This document shows positions 1 to 11,216 of a DNA stretch of 64,000 bases, in pieces. Source of the stretch: Branchiostoma floridae (taxonomy: Eukaryota > Chordata > Leptocardii > Amphioxiformes > Branchiostomatidae); assembly GCF_000003815.2 (NCBI RefSeq), contig NC_049979.1, forward strand, positions 18,082,576-18,146,575, read 5' to 3'. A program made the translations under genes and the position numbers. The notes below the pieces were generated by a model. That model was not told the origin of the DNA. It saw only the letters and a list, made by a program, of their open reading frames with translations, and did not search any database. How positions within the stretch are numbered: position 1 is the stretch's first letter; the number at the start of each line of letters is the position of its first letter.

Positions 1-1353
1 ATTTCAAAAGACGCCTGGCCATGAATGAGGAGGAGTGGCGAATGTCGTCATTGACACGCTTACCGTTACTCTTGGCGTTGACCCGTTTGTTTGAATGTCA
101 ACATCAAACATTACATCATGAAACGTCCAAAGGTGACCGTTTAAGGAACCGTTAGTTCGCAGCTACTACTACAGTTTAGCCGATGGACTGCCCGTGTAAC
201 TTAGGGGAACCTAAAATTAGACTTTAGTCAACCACCTGTTTGGATTTAGGGCGGGCCACTTGCAGAGAGGGAAGTAAGCAGTCCGCGCATGGCCTGAGCA
301 CACGATAGTGTTACACTTTGCAAACTACCTGTCCTCAGAGTTGTGGTTAACTTTGTGGGCGGGGTGGTGGGAGGCGCAACAACAGAAACGTCTGCTTGCG
401 GTACCTCCGTGACCTAAATCTTCCACAGGCTCGTTTTCAGTTTTGTGTTACCCTGTTGAAATTATGACGGCGATTCAGGACACTTACATGTGCTACTGTG
501 AACATACTTCAATCACTGTCCTCTCCCAAGCACACGCATTCATGAATGATCTTTCTAACAAAAATAGTTTTCCTGGTCAGGTGTGGGTTCTCATCATCAT
601 CATTCATGGAAACTACCCTTGTATAATGCCCTTGGTCTCATTTAGCAACGCCTTTGTCCTACAGTACAGTGCGAACGTTTTAGACTCGTTAACGTTATAT
701 AATAATGAACTTGAAGGCAAAATCTTCTCACAACAGCAGGTAGGTCCTGACCAAAGTGTAACTCAGACCGCACAAAATATTACTGGAGGGGGAAAGCTGT
801 GGTTTAAAACTTCTCAATCGTCTGCTAGGTTCAAAACTATGACCAACACTGCCTGGCTCGTGTGCAATACACGCCATGATTTCTGACAGGTGCGTTTTGT
901 TGAGCTTGTCAGGACTTGCTTTTGTTCGAACGTCGTGACTGTCACCAAACATGGGTGTGATGCAATATAATGTTATTTCAATATAGTGTGACGATCTTTG
1001 ATCACAGGTTATTGTGCCCGTACAACAAATCATAGACTATGATCTGATTGTATTTATGGGCCTGACGTAACCCAAAACGAATAGCAGTTTAAAATACAGA
1101 TGTTATATTGATCATGGACATGGCGTTTGTTGATTTTCAAAATTATGGAAATATAACGTTACGTAACGTTAACTCAGTCGTTGGAAAATATTGGTTCTAC
1201 CAGATAGCTTCTGTTTGTTTACGTTAACAACAATGTCTTGCTTTCATTCGCCTCTTAAAGCTACGCAAAACACCAAAACGTCACAATTATCATACATATT
1301 AGTCAGACCGCGTTGAGTCAGCCTCTAATAAGTGATCCGAATCCGTGCTACCC
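1..1353. other. upstream noncoding region of the Rho gene
   Basis: No coding frame here has family resemblance or splice structure; the open frames are short and start at non-ATG codons or read across low-complexity sequence. The tract is rich in AACGTTA/GTTAACGTT words, including a perfect 18-bp palindrome at 1154-1171. It most likely holds distal promoter or regulatory DNA of the downstream GTPase gene, but nothing in it proves this. Confidence 0.5.
1154..1171. repeat. 18-bp perfect palindrome
   Basis: TAACGTTACGTAACGTTA is its own reverse complement. It lies about 180 bp upstream of the first CCAAT box and 610 bp upstream of the Rho start codon. It could be a dimeric transcription factor site or chance, as similar AACGTTA words recur in the window. 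Confidence 0.6.
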
Positions 1354-1430
1354 ATTGGTCGGGGAGGATCAAAGGCGCCGCCATGTCCAATGGGTGTACT
1401 GGTGATGTCATTTTGTCAGCGGTAACCAAT
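1354..1430 (+). promoter_or_regulatory. cluster of three CCAAT boxes, probable proximal promoter
   Basis: ATTGG at 1354-1358, CCAAT at 1387-1391 and CCAAT at 1426-1430 sit 33 and 39 bp apart, each in a context resembling NF-Y sites (CCATTGG, TCCAATGGG, ACCAATCA). Regularly spaced CCAAT boxes are typical of TATA-less animal promoters. The cluster lies about 350-430 bp upstream of the GTPase start codon, leaving room for a 5' UTR. The transcription start itself cannot be placed from sequence. Confidence 0.5.
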
Positions 1431-1780
1431 CAACAGGCGCATACAGCCGTACATGTAGCCAGCAGTTGTGGCAACTCGTACCACTTCCAGTTCCCGATTC
1501 ACGGAAGGTGTACGTGTCAAACTGTCTAACTCGCACACTTTGTAAGTGATATTGATTTGAACAGAGGGTCGTAGTCTTTGCGACTGTGACAATCTTCAGT
1601 ATTCTTCTGACACGATTGGCGCAGAACGGCAGCAGTGTTTTGCTGATTCGTGAGGGCCTGGATCACAGCAGACTTGCAGGGAAAGGTCCCACCCACCCCG
1701 GCGGGCCCAGTGTGTTCGGCGCTTGCTGACAAGCCAGAAAGTGCCTACTCATTTGAACGCACGGTCTCCAACGAAGGGAC

Positions 1781-4137
1781 ATGCCCCCTCAACTCGTGGA
1801 ACACACCACAAGTCCATTGTTACCGGAGGACGGTAGAATGTCGCCCACTGAAAGAGTGGTGAAATGCGTACTTGTCGGAGACGGGGCGGTGGGGAAAACA
1901 AGCATGGTCGTCAGCTACACCACGAACGGCTACCCTACCGAATACGTGCCCACGGCATTCGACAATTACTCAGGTAAGCTTCATATAACCAAGGAGGTTT
2001 AAAAAAGTGATTTTTAACCTCCTTGATATAACCTAATACAATGGTTAAATTTCCGAGTCTAAATTTCCAATATTTAACTCACAGTTGGTTCAAATGTTCG
2101 ACGTGCTGTACTATCCTCATGCATGACAGATTGAGGAATTCTTGCATAATTTGTCACACCGTTTCCCCGTCTTACATCTGTGACAGGTTTTCTAACGATC
2201 TGAATCAGGGCTGCTGCATTTTTTGCACAAAACAGCTGTTTGATTGTCTTGAGATAAGAACCTACAAAATTAAAACAACGAGAGATTCCCTATATTTGGC
2301 TCGATGTGGGAGGGAATATTTTCACCTTCGTGGTAATTACAGGGTGGGCCGCTGGAGGAAACTTTCCCACAAGAATGTCACTCCACCAACATGTAACGTC
2401 TTCGGAATCCTTGAACATAACTGTAACATGAATCAAACACAAAATAACGGATTCCCTAATGAAACGCCCCAATTCTCACAATTTCATGATGTCACTGTTT
2501 TGGCGACTCTCAGGTTTTGACTTTGTCCAGACGTATGCAGTGTAAAACATACACGTCTGGTAGCAACTTGACACCTCGATGTAACGTCAACATTCACACG
2601 CGCTTGTTTTTCTGTGTTTGGTGCAGTGGTGGTAACAGTGGACGAGAAGCCGGTGAGACTACAGCTCTGTGACACAGCGGGACAGGTGAGTTTAGAGTTC
2701 TTGTGTGTGTTGTTGTGAACCCCTCGCGCCCACCCACACGACCTACATCAGTCCGAGTCCGTCTTCCGTGACTCCCTCCCTTTGTGTACCCTGGGCCGTG
2801 TGTGTGCCGATCCGGCCTCATAAGTATTTACTTGGTCGGACTGAAACGCAAGCCGCGCGTTCTTCTCTTGGGTGGAAACCTTAGCAGGGAGGGAGGCCGG
2901 ACTTAGGGTGGCCTGTATCGGAGCTACTGGCTTGTTCGCCCACCGTGTTTCATGCATGAATAACCAGCAACTGTCAGGGGTCAGAGACGCATGATTGCCT
3001 TAGCACAAAATGCCCAGAGATCGTTTCCGCTCGCTTGAAAGAAGAAGGTTCCGCTGAAGAAGGAAAAAATATTCAATTGCTGAGACGAAACAAACTATTT
3101 CTTTGTAAAAGAAAAGGACCTTGTACAAAATATAACACACCAGAACGAGGTGTTAATTGTTGAATGCATTTAGAAACACATCTTGTTATCAGTTAACAGT
3201 TTATTTACATTCAATGAGTGAACTGTTTATATATCCCAGTATCGGTATTGGAAGATTTTCCCATGTCTTACAGTTTTTGCTTTTCACACCATTGTTCTTG
3301 CACTGCGGGTATATTAATTTGGCTGACACTGGATTACTCTTGTTTGATTGTGTTCCTTTTTGTGGCCTTTGCTATTACCATACCAAACAAAGGGAATTGT
3401 TCGGCCAGCTTTCCTCAGGACCGTGAGAACTCGAGGCATGCCTCAACAGTTGATTTGGCACACAATGCCTTAGCTAGTTTACAAGTCATCAGAACACTGG
3501 CTCCCAGGCTTTCTTGTGTGGGAAGCAAGTTTATTGTTTCTATTTAAAGTAGGATTATCCCCAGACCTTTGATGTTACCACTCCACTCATCCTTTTATCT
3601 TTGTCTTTCTTCCAGGATGAGTTTGATAATCTACGGCCACTCTGCTACCCACAGACAGATGTGTTCTTCGTGTGCTTCAGTGTAGTCTGTCCGACCTCCT
3701 TCAACAACTTGGTGGAGAAATGGGTACCAGAAGTTCGGAGACATTGCCCCAAGACTCCTATCATTCTAATAGGGACACAGTCGGACTTGAGAGAAAGTGT
3801 GAATGTATTGATTGACTTGGCAAGATATGGTGAGAAGCCAGTGAGCGAATCAGAAGCTCGGTTGCGGGCACACGAAGTAGGTGCCATTGCATACATGGAG
3901 TGCTCCTCACTGACTCAGAAAAACTTGAAGGAGGCATTTGACTCTGCAATCATCAGTGGAATTGAATACCAGGACAGCAGGAAGGGGAAGAAATGCAGGG
4001 ACAAGCCGTACAAGCCTAAGCCTGTCAAGGCTGTGAAGCAGCCCAACAAAGCCAAGCCGAAACCCAACAGGAGTTCATTAGCAACAGAAAAGGCAAAAGA
4101 GGGCTGGAAAAAGTTTTGCTGCTTCCTTGCGTCATAG
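1781..4137 (+). CDS. RHOU: Rho-family GTPase, RHOU/RHOV (Wrch/Chp) type
   Basis: Three coding exons (1781-1973, 2627-2685, 3616-4137) with GT/AG introns join in phase to 257 residues; human RHOU has 258. The protein is an atypical Rho small GTPase acting on actin, adhesion and PAK signalling at membranes. The P-loop GDGAVGKT is at residues 33-40, a Rac/Cdc42-like switch I (PTAFDNYS) follows, DTAGQ is at 80-84 and ends exactly at the exon 2/3 junction, the guanine-specificity motif is TQSD (138-141), and LTQKNLKE is a RHOU/RHOV signature. The start is chosen at MPPQ, the same first residues as RHOU. The N-terminus is short and lacks the long proline/glycine extension of human RHOU. The C-terminus has a Lys-Pro-rich stretch and ends [10 protein letters not shown]: no CAAX box, but two cysteines suited to palmitoylation, as in RHOU/RHOV. 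It is probably the single pre-duplication relative of both vertebrate genes. Confidence 0.95.
1991..2024 (+). repeat. hairpin just inside Rho intron 1
   Basis: The arm AAGGAGGTT-T-AAAAA (1991-2005) pairs with TTTTTAACCTCCTT (2011-2024), 14 pairs with one bulged base and a very short loop. It begins only 18 nt after the 5' splice site of intron 1, so it could fold in the pre-mRNA near the donor. It may also be a relic of a mobile element. Confidence 0.6.
2527..2560 (+). repeat. second imperfect hairpin in Rho intron 1
   Basis: CCAGACGTATG (2527-2537) pairs with CATACACGTCTGG (2548-2560), 11 pairs with a 2-nt bulge and a 10-nt loop. It lies 67 nt before the 3' splice site. No function is evident. 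Confidence 0.5.
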
Positions 4138-4926
4138 TGACATTGTAATGAAATCAGGAACTTTCCCAAGGACTTGACTGGGAAAAGTAAATATGCTGCA
4201 ACAAAGGAAGTTCCTCACAGGTAATCAGAAGTCTTGTTGACGGTTTCTTATACATGGAATAATGCTATGAACCCCAACAGTTGTCATGGTTGCCAAGTGG
4301 TTTTTTGAATATCTAAAGGTGGAAAAAGTTGTAAATAATATTGTGTTATTTATCTTGTAATATAATGGAATTCAACACAAGGGGCAATTTGTAGGTTGCT
4401 TTATTGAAACTAATGTATTCAGAGAGTTAGCTGTGTTACAATTGTTGCATCAAGCCTAAATCTGCTCAGTGGTCTTCTTACACACCATGCCAGTTGCATG
4501 TACATGATGCATTCTTTTACTGACAGTTTTTTTCGCAAAACAGTGTTGTGCACAGGCCACACAAGCTGTTGTCTATTGATCTTTGTTGTTAAATGCATTT
4601 GTTAATTGGTCTACTGTACATTTGGCCCCAGACATTAGCATTAGCAGCCAAGGGGGCATCATTGCCTAACAATGTTGTTGCCAGAGAGCTGAATACTGTT
4701 TCATCAAGAAGTTCACTTAGCTAGCTAGTCTCTGGCATTACTATGCAGTCAGTAGTTTCATTGTCCAATATTTTCATTTCAGTGCTGAGTGAAAGTGTAA
4801 ATATACATGTTACATACAGGGTTTACTTCTGGCAGTCATTTTGAAATAAGAAAGTCTCATACAGAAGCATGTGATGCTGAAAGCTAAAGCACATTCCTGT
4901 GTCTAAAATGTTGCATCGGAATACGA

Positions 4927-4932
4927 AATAAA
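4927..4932 (+). promoter_or_regulatory. candidate poly(A) signal of the Rho gene
   Basis: This is the first clear AATAAA downstream of the GTPase stop codon, giving a 3' UTR of about 0.8 kb. No transcript evidence is available, and other variant signals lie nearby. Confidence 0.4.
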
Positions 4933-7900
4933 CAAGAATGATGTCTAAGACAGAATGGTGATGACTGAATCTTGATAACGAATTGTCGAATCAAGTTGAC
5001 AGCTACCCTTTACACCTACAGCTATCCTATCATCAGCAACGAAAAATTCTGAATGGTGACAATACTAGGTTCACCACTGGTCTACACTTCACACAATTAA
5101 AACATGCTTACCTGCATACCTTGCAGATAGCAATCTGAATTAAAACTCAGTATATCTTGAACTGTCACCTGGCTTGGGAATGTACATGTTTGTTTCTAAG
5201 TTTGACTTTGAAAGAAACATTGCCTGTTGACCCAGAACCAAAGAAGTCCCATGATGAGAATCTTTTGGAAAGGAATGTTGGACCTTATTGGGCATCTAGC
5301 CTTTCAAACATGGTTGAAAAAGAGTGAATGGCAGCCACCCAACTCTGTTAGCTCACTCTCACAATAGGCTGAATGTGATCAAAGGTAGCTGGGTGCCGGC
5401 TCCAAGTTTTCTCTGGCAACGTGATGAATTGTGCAGCTAGCTGGAACAATACAATAGGTTGCGGAAATCATTCTGGCAGATCCATGTCGCTCCTGTAACT
5501 TTTCTTAAAACCACATCTAAGCTCACTTAGTTGTTTTGTAAAGCCACATCACAAAACAACTTCCTAAAGCCTGAGTAAAGGTCATAAAATATCACATCGA
5601 TTTGTGACTCCCCAAACAAAGATCTGCTTGCCTGGAGCAGTTGACCCCTGAAGACACAGTCAGGCATCCTACCACATTTTTGTGGCCAGAGAAGCTACCT
5701 CCCCCCACCCCCCACTGATAAGCATCGCCTGTCAATCACACCCAGCAACACCCCAAGGGGGTATTTTAAAAATATCTGCTGTAAAATCACGACAAATGCA
5801 ACTCCACTGTAGTTTAGGATTAGAAAATGATTGATCACATTTTCATAAATGAAATAAATCATCTGAACTCGACCCCTTCCGGATAATGTGTCTGACTATA
5901 TCAGTTGTCCAAGAACCACCACATCTGCAGGGTGACACAGTAAAGTTCTGTATCAACAAAGGGGGCCACTGACGCCCCAAGTTCAGTGTCTTCTGAACTC
6001 CGTTCCTCACACAGATGTAGCTCCACCATTACAAGTCTCTGTAATATTTCATACCAGTCTACAACATTGCCATTACGAAAGTTCCCAAGTTTGAGTTTGC
6101 ACAGCTTCACAAACCTATTAGACTGACAATTCCAAGGGGAAAGTTGCTGCATCCAGTCCCACCCAGTGGTGTATCCAGCCTGAGGCGAGTGATTTGCAGA
6201 CATTACGTTGGTATTATAATTGCTCAGAGGGAGTATCCTTGTAAACATAGGAGATATCTTTGAAAGCTGATAAAATCTTTAGATAGGGAGATATTTCTAA
6301 ATATAGTGCTTGGAGTATGATAAAACCCCCAGGTATTTCCAGCATTCAGTCTAGTCCTAATTGCCCCTCACTATTCAAAAAACATAAACAATGACTTAGG
6401 GGCTAAAAACATTAAAAGGCATCATGCTGCTATATTTGTATTTCTATCGTGTGCCCATTTAAATATAGAACTGTTCAAAGCTCAGCTTCCGACAGTAACA
6501 TCAACAAAACAATTCATAGATAATAAAGGTATTAATTTTCCTCACAGAAGACAAAAACATGTAAATTAGTAGCTTGACAAGACCTAATTTTTGTGTAATG
6601 ATTGTCCAATGATGATAGTTTTACACCTGCACAGAATACTGAAGCCATTCCATACGCTGGTCTGTCTATTCAAAGGCTAAGAATAATACACATGTAGTAT
6701 ATATGTTCACGCATAATACATAGTGTCTGTTCATTCCTCATGGAGCAGTAGATTTTCAATTAGACATCGTTAAACTCACCCTTTAGTTTATTAGGATGAA
6801 TTATTCACAACCTGAAGACAAGTATTTTTTGGTTAAGTAAATAGAAACAGCAGGGTACCTATCTCTTTAAACATGTATGTCAGTCAACAATGTGCACCTG
6901 GGGGTTAATAAGTTTGGTAAAAGAATTCCCTAAACATTAGACATTGGTTGTCTGGGGAATGGTGCCTGTGGAGACATTATAATGTCATTTGCCATAATGG
7001 CAACTTACTAAACTACATAAAATTGTCTTCAATGTAATAAATGTATTCCATAATGCACTTCCTTCCCAGAAATGAACGTCTTGACACCACTTATCCAGGA
7101 AACGATTTGGAGGGGTGGAGACTCAATTTTTTTTTTTTTGCTTTCTTCTGGCTGTACTATACCCTACCCACATCCAGCCTTTCTCCATCTTGGCCTTTTC
7201 CAAGCTGTTAACTTGTTACACTGGAAATCTACAACTCTAGATCCTCTTGTTTCAAAAAGGAATAATCCCAAATGGTTTGGGAGACAAACTGGACACGTGT
7301 ACACAACCTTGTGCAAGGTTAACTGTTGACAATGCTATGAGGACTGACAAGCCAGGTGGCTGTCGCCCCCAACATCATATTGCCACCCAACTTGTGTGTT
7401 GTGAAAAACTCATGCCTTTCTCTGGCAAAGCTATCCTGCTGTACAAACACTGCAGATCCAAAGGAAGGTTATGATTAAAATATTGCCAATGTCATAATGA
7501 TATAGCTGGTTTTGTTTGAATCATTTTTTTTAAAACTCACACAGGTTAAATCTATCATGTCAATTGTACTGTTACATTTTTCTTGACCCAGTTACTTCAG
7601 TACACTTTTTAAAAGTTTAGACCTCTGTCTAGATTTTTACAATAAAGAACACATAACACAATGTGTGATAATTAAAAGGAATAGTTACAACTAATGTCTA
7701 TCATTGGCCTGGGCCTGTTTCCTAATTACTGTGTATCAACAAATTTGGGAACACAACAACAAAATTCTTGGTTGAGTATGGAAATTTGGCTATGTTCTCA
7801 AACTCTATTTCACCATTCAAAATGCATGTATTTCAAATGTCTAGTTGTGAAAAGTAAGCTTCTAGTAACCAGGTGATCATCTGGTTGATTTGTTAGAAGA

Positions 7901-10489
7901 AGCACGAAACAGACAGGTCAACACCGGAAATAGACACAACAAGTATGTTTTGAAGCCAACAGGTATCACTAGGTTACCACTGAAAGATTCCATCCACAAT
8001 TGTTACAGCAGGTGTATTACAAGCAGCAAAGCAACAAGCAAACAAAAGGCTAGACAAGCCTTCTTTCACCAAGATCCCAACAGGTATGCGGCATAAGCCA
8101 TCAAAATACCATGTAAAAAGGAAGCACTGGTGGCATTTTATATGGCACAGATACATTTCCTAACTAGGCCACTGTCTCAGGAAGGACAGTTCTGTTTGAG
8201 AGTTTCCCCTGACGATGAAGGGGCAGTGATCACCTGTTGATCACAGTTGATCTGCAGATGATCTAGTGCTGATCTCCATGAATGACATCTGAAGACTCCC
8301 GCCACCACTGTGGGAAATTCTGGTGGTAAAGTTATGATAACAACAAGAGTGGGCAGGACATCACATCATGGAGTAGCCTTCCCCCTCATCCAGGTGGAAA
8401 CTCAAGGAACATATTCTCAAAGGCTCCTCAAACAATCTTTTTTGTAGGACTGATACAAATTCGTTGCCATACTGAAACCATACAGTTCTAATACTTTTTA
8501 ATACTACAAAGACCTATGCTATGGGGCAGAAAGCTGATTGCACTGATGTCAGCTTTTTTTTCTAATTGTTAACCAGTGGATGGACCAAATTGTCTACAGT
8601 TGCAGGTGAGCGTGATGTCTGTATTGTTGATAAGATCATTAAATTGACACATTGGTGCTCACCATGCATGACAAAATCAAACTGTTCCAATCATTATCAT
8701 TGGGTGTTGGATTTAATCACATCCATGATATTTTCTGACCTGAAGGTCATACCAGTTAAGCAGCCAGACATTGATAATTGATAGTTGAAGTCAACCACGC
8801 CTTGGATAAGTTACACATGATAGCGGAGCATTCTTCCAGTACATTACATTACTAGTGAAAGGGTAGAGTCCAATATCCATGAGCAATATTTTGAAACCTC
8901 TGGAATTAGTTCCTAAATGTCTAAATTCCTAAAGAAAATGGATTGAATGGTTCTTTCATTTTGCAGATACAGCAGTTTTCCTTCCAGGAAACAGAATATT
9001 CTTTGATGACTCTCTACATGCCTTGCTTCTGGCATGAGCACAGTTACTGAGTGGTCCATTTACACCTGTCTATTCTTCAGTTTTTCTACAGTTCTGACAC
9101 ACAGGTGTCTGTTAAACAGCACTTGAAAAGTTGGCTCTCCTCTTTTCTCATTGAAAACATCGTCTCAGCAGGCTTTTGTTCAGACAAATGTCAGTTTGTT
9201 GTCACACTGTGGGGGAGATGTATTATGTTGGCAGGCATCTTCTGTAGTTTAAACTTGTCTGTACAAGAGAACAGCAGGTGAGCAGCAGTGCTGTCTATCA
9301 ACTCTATTGTCATGGTCATGGTTCACAGAAAAGGTGTCATACCTGTGTGAAAACAATTTACAGCTCTATTAAGAAAGACAAAGAAAGAGACAAGACAGCA
9401 TTTTGAGAAAGTCATGCTATGTTTTATTTTGGTTCATATCAACTTCAAGGACAAAATCGCTTTTTTTTCTTGAACAGCTGTAAGAAAGTTCCTACATCAA
9501 CCAAAGGCCAAGACATAGCTAATGGTAAACGCATTCTGTTCCTCTAGCCTTTCGAAGTATAGTCTGTACAGCATAGTTTTTATAATAATAATAATAATAT
9601 CGGGTGTATTTTGCAGCCAGTAGGTACCCAAAGTGTTATCTATGTGGAGATGGAATTACCTGGTATTGGATGTTGTGGCTTGACTCCTGTTTTGTGTCCT
9701 GTGCAAAACATGTTTTTTAAAAAAGAATGGAACACTTTAGTAGGAACACTTCACGAATAACAAAGCATATGCATTGTTGAAACAACATGTATAAAATGTT
9801 CACACCTATCAAATAGAACAATGCCATGTTTGCCCAAGGAGCTTAATATAACCTCTGTCCTTGGTTTGCCTGAATATGACAAGTCACAAGTGCATCTTAT
9901 ATAATAAATAATATTGACAGCACAATAATATTGACAGAAAAAATTAAACATTAATGATATCTTGATGATATGATTTGCGAATCAGGAAAATAAAATGATA
10001 CCTTTCAGCTCATCGAAGCATTCCAGTCTGCTCATGGTTATACAACATTGAAATAAACATTTTGGGACTAGCTTTGTCAGATCAAGGTAGCAGAACACAA
10101 TATTTATGCGCGACCCCCGGGGCCCATGATGCGGGTACATAAAGTAGTACGGATAAACTTGTTGAAGGAGAGGTACAAAGCATTGTTTGAGAGGCAGCCA
10201 GATATAACCTGTGCTGCGTGGTCATGGAAGGTGTCGACTCTGAGGCTGCATGATTTGATTTGTGAAAGTTTTCTATTTTGTGTATAAATGCGCCCCATTA
10301 TGCAACTGCCCTTTTAGTGTGAGCGTCAGAAGGTGATATGCCAACAAGATTTTGTTGTTATTCAATATTTTGTGGCTTGTACCCTGAACTCGAACATATC
10401 CGTCTTTAGTATTCCTAGCACCCTACTATATTTTTTTCCGTGTCGAAGCCAGTCCCCTTGTGGCCCTTAACTATAGAAATCTCCATAGG
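4933..10489. other. intergenic DNA, no gene recognised
   Basis: AT-rich, mostly unique-looking sequence. Open frames are all under about 120 codons, lack plausible splice partners and show no family resemblance. The only simple repeat of note is (TAA)n at 9582-9599, followed by a stretch resembling the 3' tail of a retroposon on the minus strand. I see nothing else that can be supported. Confidence 0.5.
9582..9640 (-). repeat. TAA microsatellite, possible retroposon 3' tail
   Basis: About six TAA units abut TATCGGGTGTATTTTGC. Read on the minus strand this is a unique segment ending in (ATT)n, the pattern left by short LINE/SINE 3' ends. Too little remains to assign a family. Confidence 0.35.
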
Positions 10490-10523
10490 CCAAAACTGTG
10501 TTCTGCTACCTCAATTGGTTTTC
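10490..10523 (+). repeat. 34-bp perfect direct repeat, copy 1
   Basis: These 34 bases (beginning CCAAAACTGTGTTC and ending TTGGTTTTC) recur exactly at 10884-10917. The flanks do not match. Copy 1 lies outside, copy 2 inside, the Harbinger-like element that follows. Confidence 0.85.
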
Positions 10524-10749
10524 GTCCATTACAAGCTATGCAAAAATGGTTGCCATAGCAATGCTGCCTGCTCAACTGTTGTGGATTTCCCAAGATTACC
10601 AGAAACCTGGAACAGTGCCTACTTGACCTTGAACTGCAACTTACTGAAAACATGGAGGAACATGTCAACCTTCGTATGGTTTATACCTTTGTATGTGTAC
10701 CAAAGTAAAAAGCAACATCCTTAGTTTTTCTTTTCTTTATCTACCATTA

Positions 10750-11213
10750 GGCCACACCAATTTAATTTCTTGGTTCACGGATTTTTTCATAAAAAATATG
10801 GAGCGAGAGGGGGAAATAAAAATGAAACTAAAAAATTGTAAAATGGTTGGGGTAAAGGTAAAGGCTAATCCAAAACATAAAGACCAAAACTGTGTTCTGC
10901 TACCTCAATTGGTTTTCAGCTTGAAAAAAGTACAAAAACACTATTACTGTACAGTAACAGCACCTGAAAATTACAAAAGTAGTGTCAGTTTTTATGTTTG
11001 TCCCATTCTTCATGAATGAAAAATATAACTGCAATGATAATACCCACATTTTAAGAAGCTTATAATGTAAAGGCCAATTTGCTACACCAGAAAATTGGTA
11101 AATTGTTTCATTTATGGTGAAAATTTGCTGAGTGGTAATTTTCATTTTTATTTTTTTTTGCAAAAAATAGGAGCGAGCGAATCCGTGAACCAAGAAATTA
11201 AATTGGTGTGGCC
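10750..11213. mobile_element. Harbinger-like non-autonomous DNA transposon (MITE)
   Basis: The left end GGCCACACCAATTTAATTTC (10750 onward) is repeated inverted at the right end up to 11213; the arms agree for about 33 bp. Both ends are flanked by TTA (10747-10749 and 11214-11216). A 3-bp TWA target duplication is characteristic of PIF/Harbinger. The 464-bp interior has no transposase frame. The near-identical arms suggest modest age. Confidence 0.8.
10884..10917 (+). repeat. 34-bp perfect direct repeat, copy 2 (inside the MITE)
   Basis: Exact match to 10490-10523, 394 bp away. A match confined to 34 bp between an element interior and the adjacent flank is not explained by transposition of this element alone. 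Confidence 0.85.
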
Positions 11214-11216
11214 TTA

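Noticed and set aside
443-886. 147-codon plus-strand open frame
   Set aside because: It starts at a non-ATG codon, has no family resemblance, splice partner or coding-like composition, and lies in AT-rich upstream DNA.
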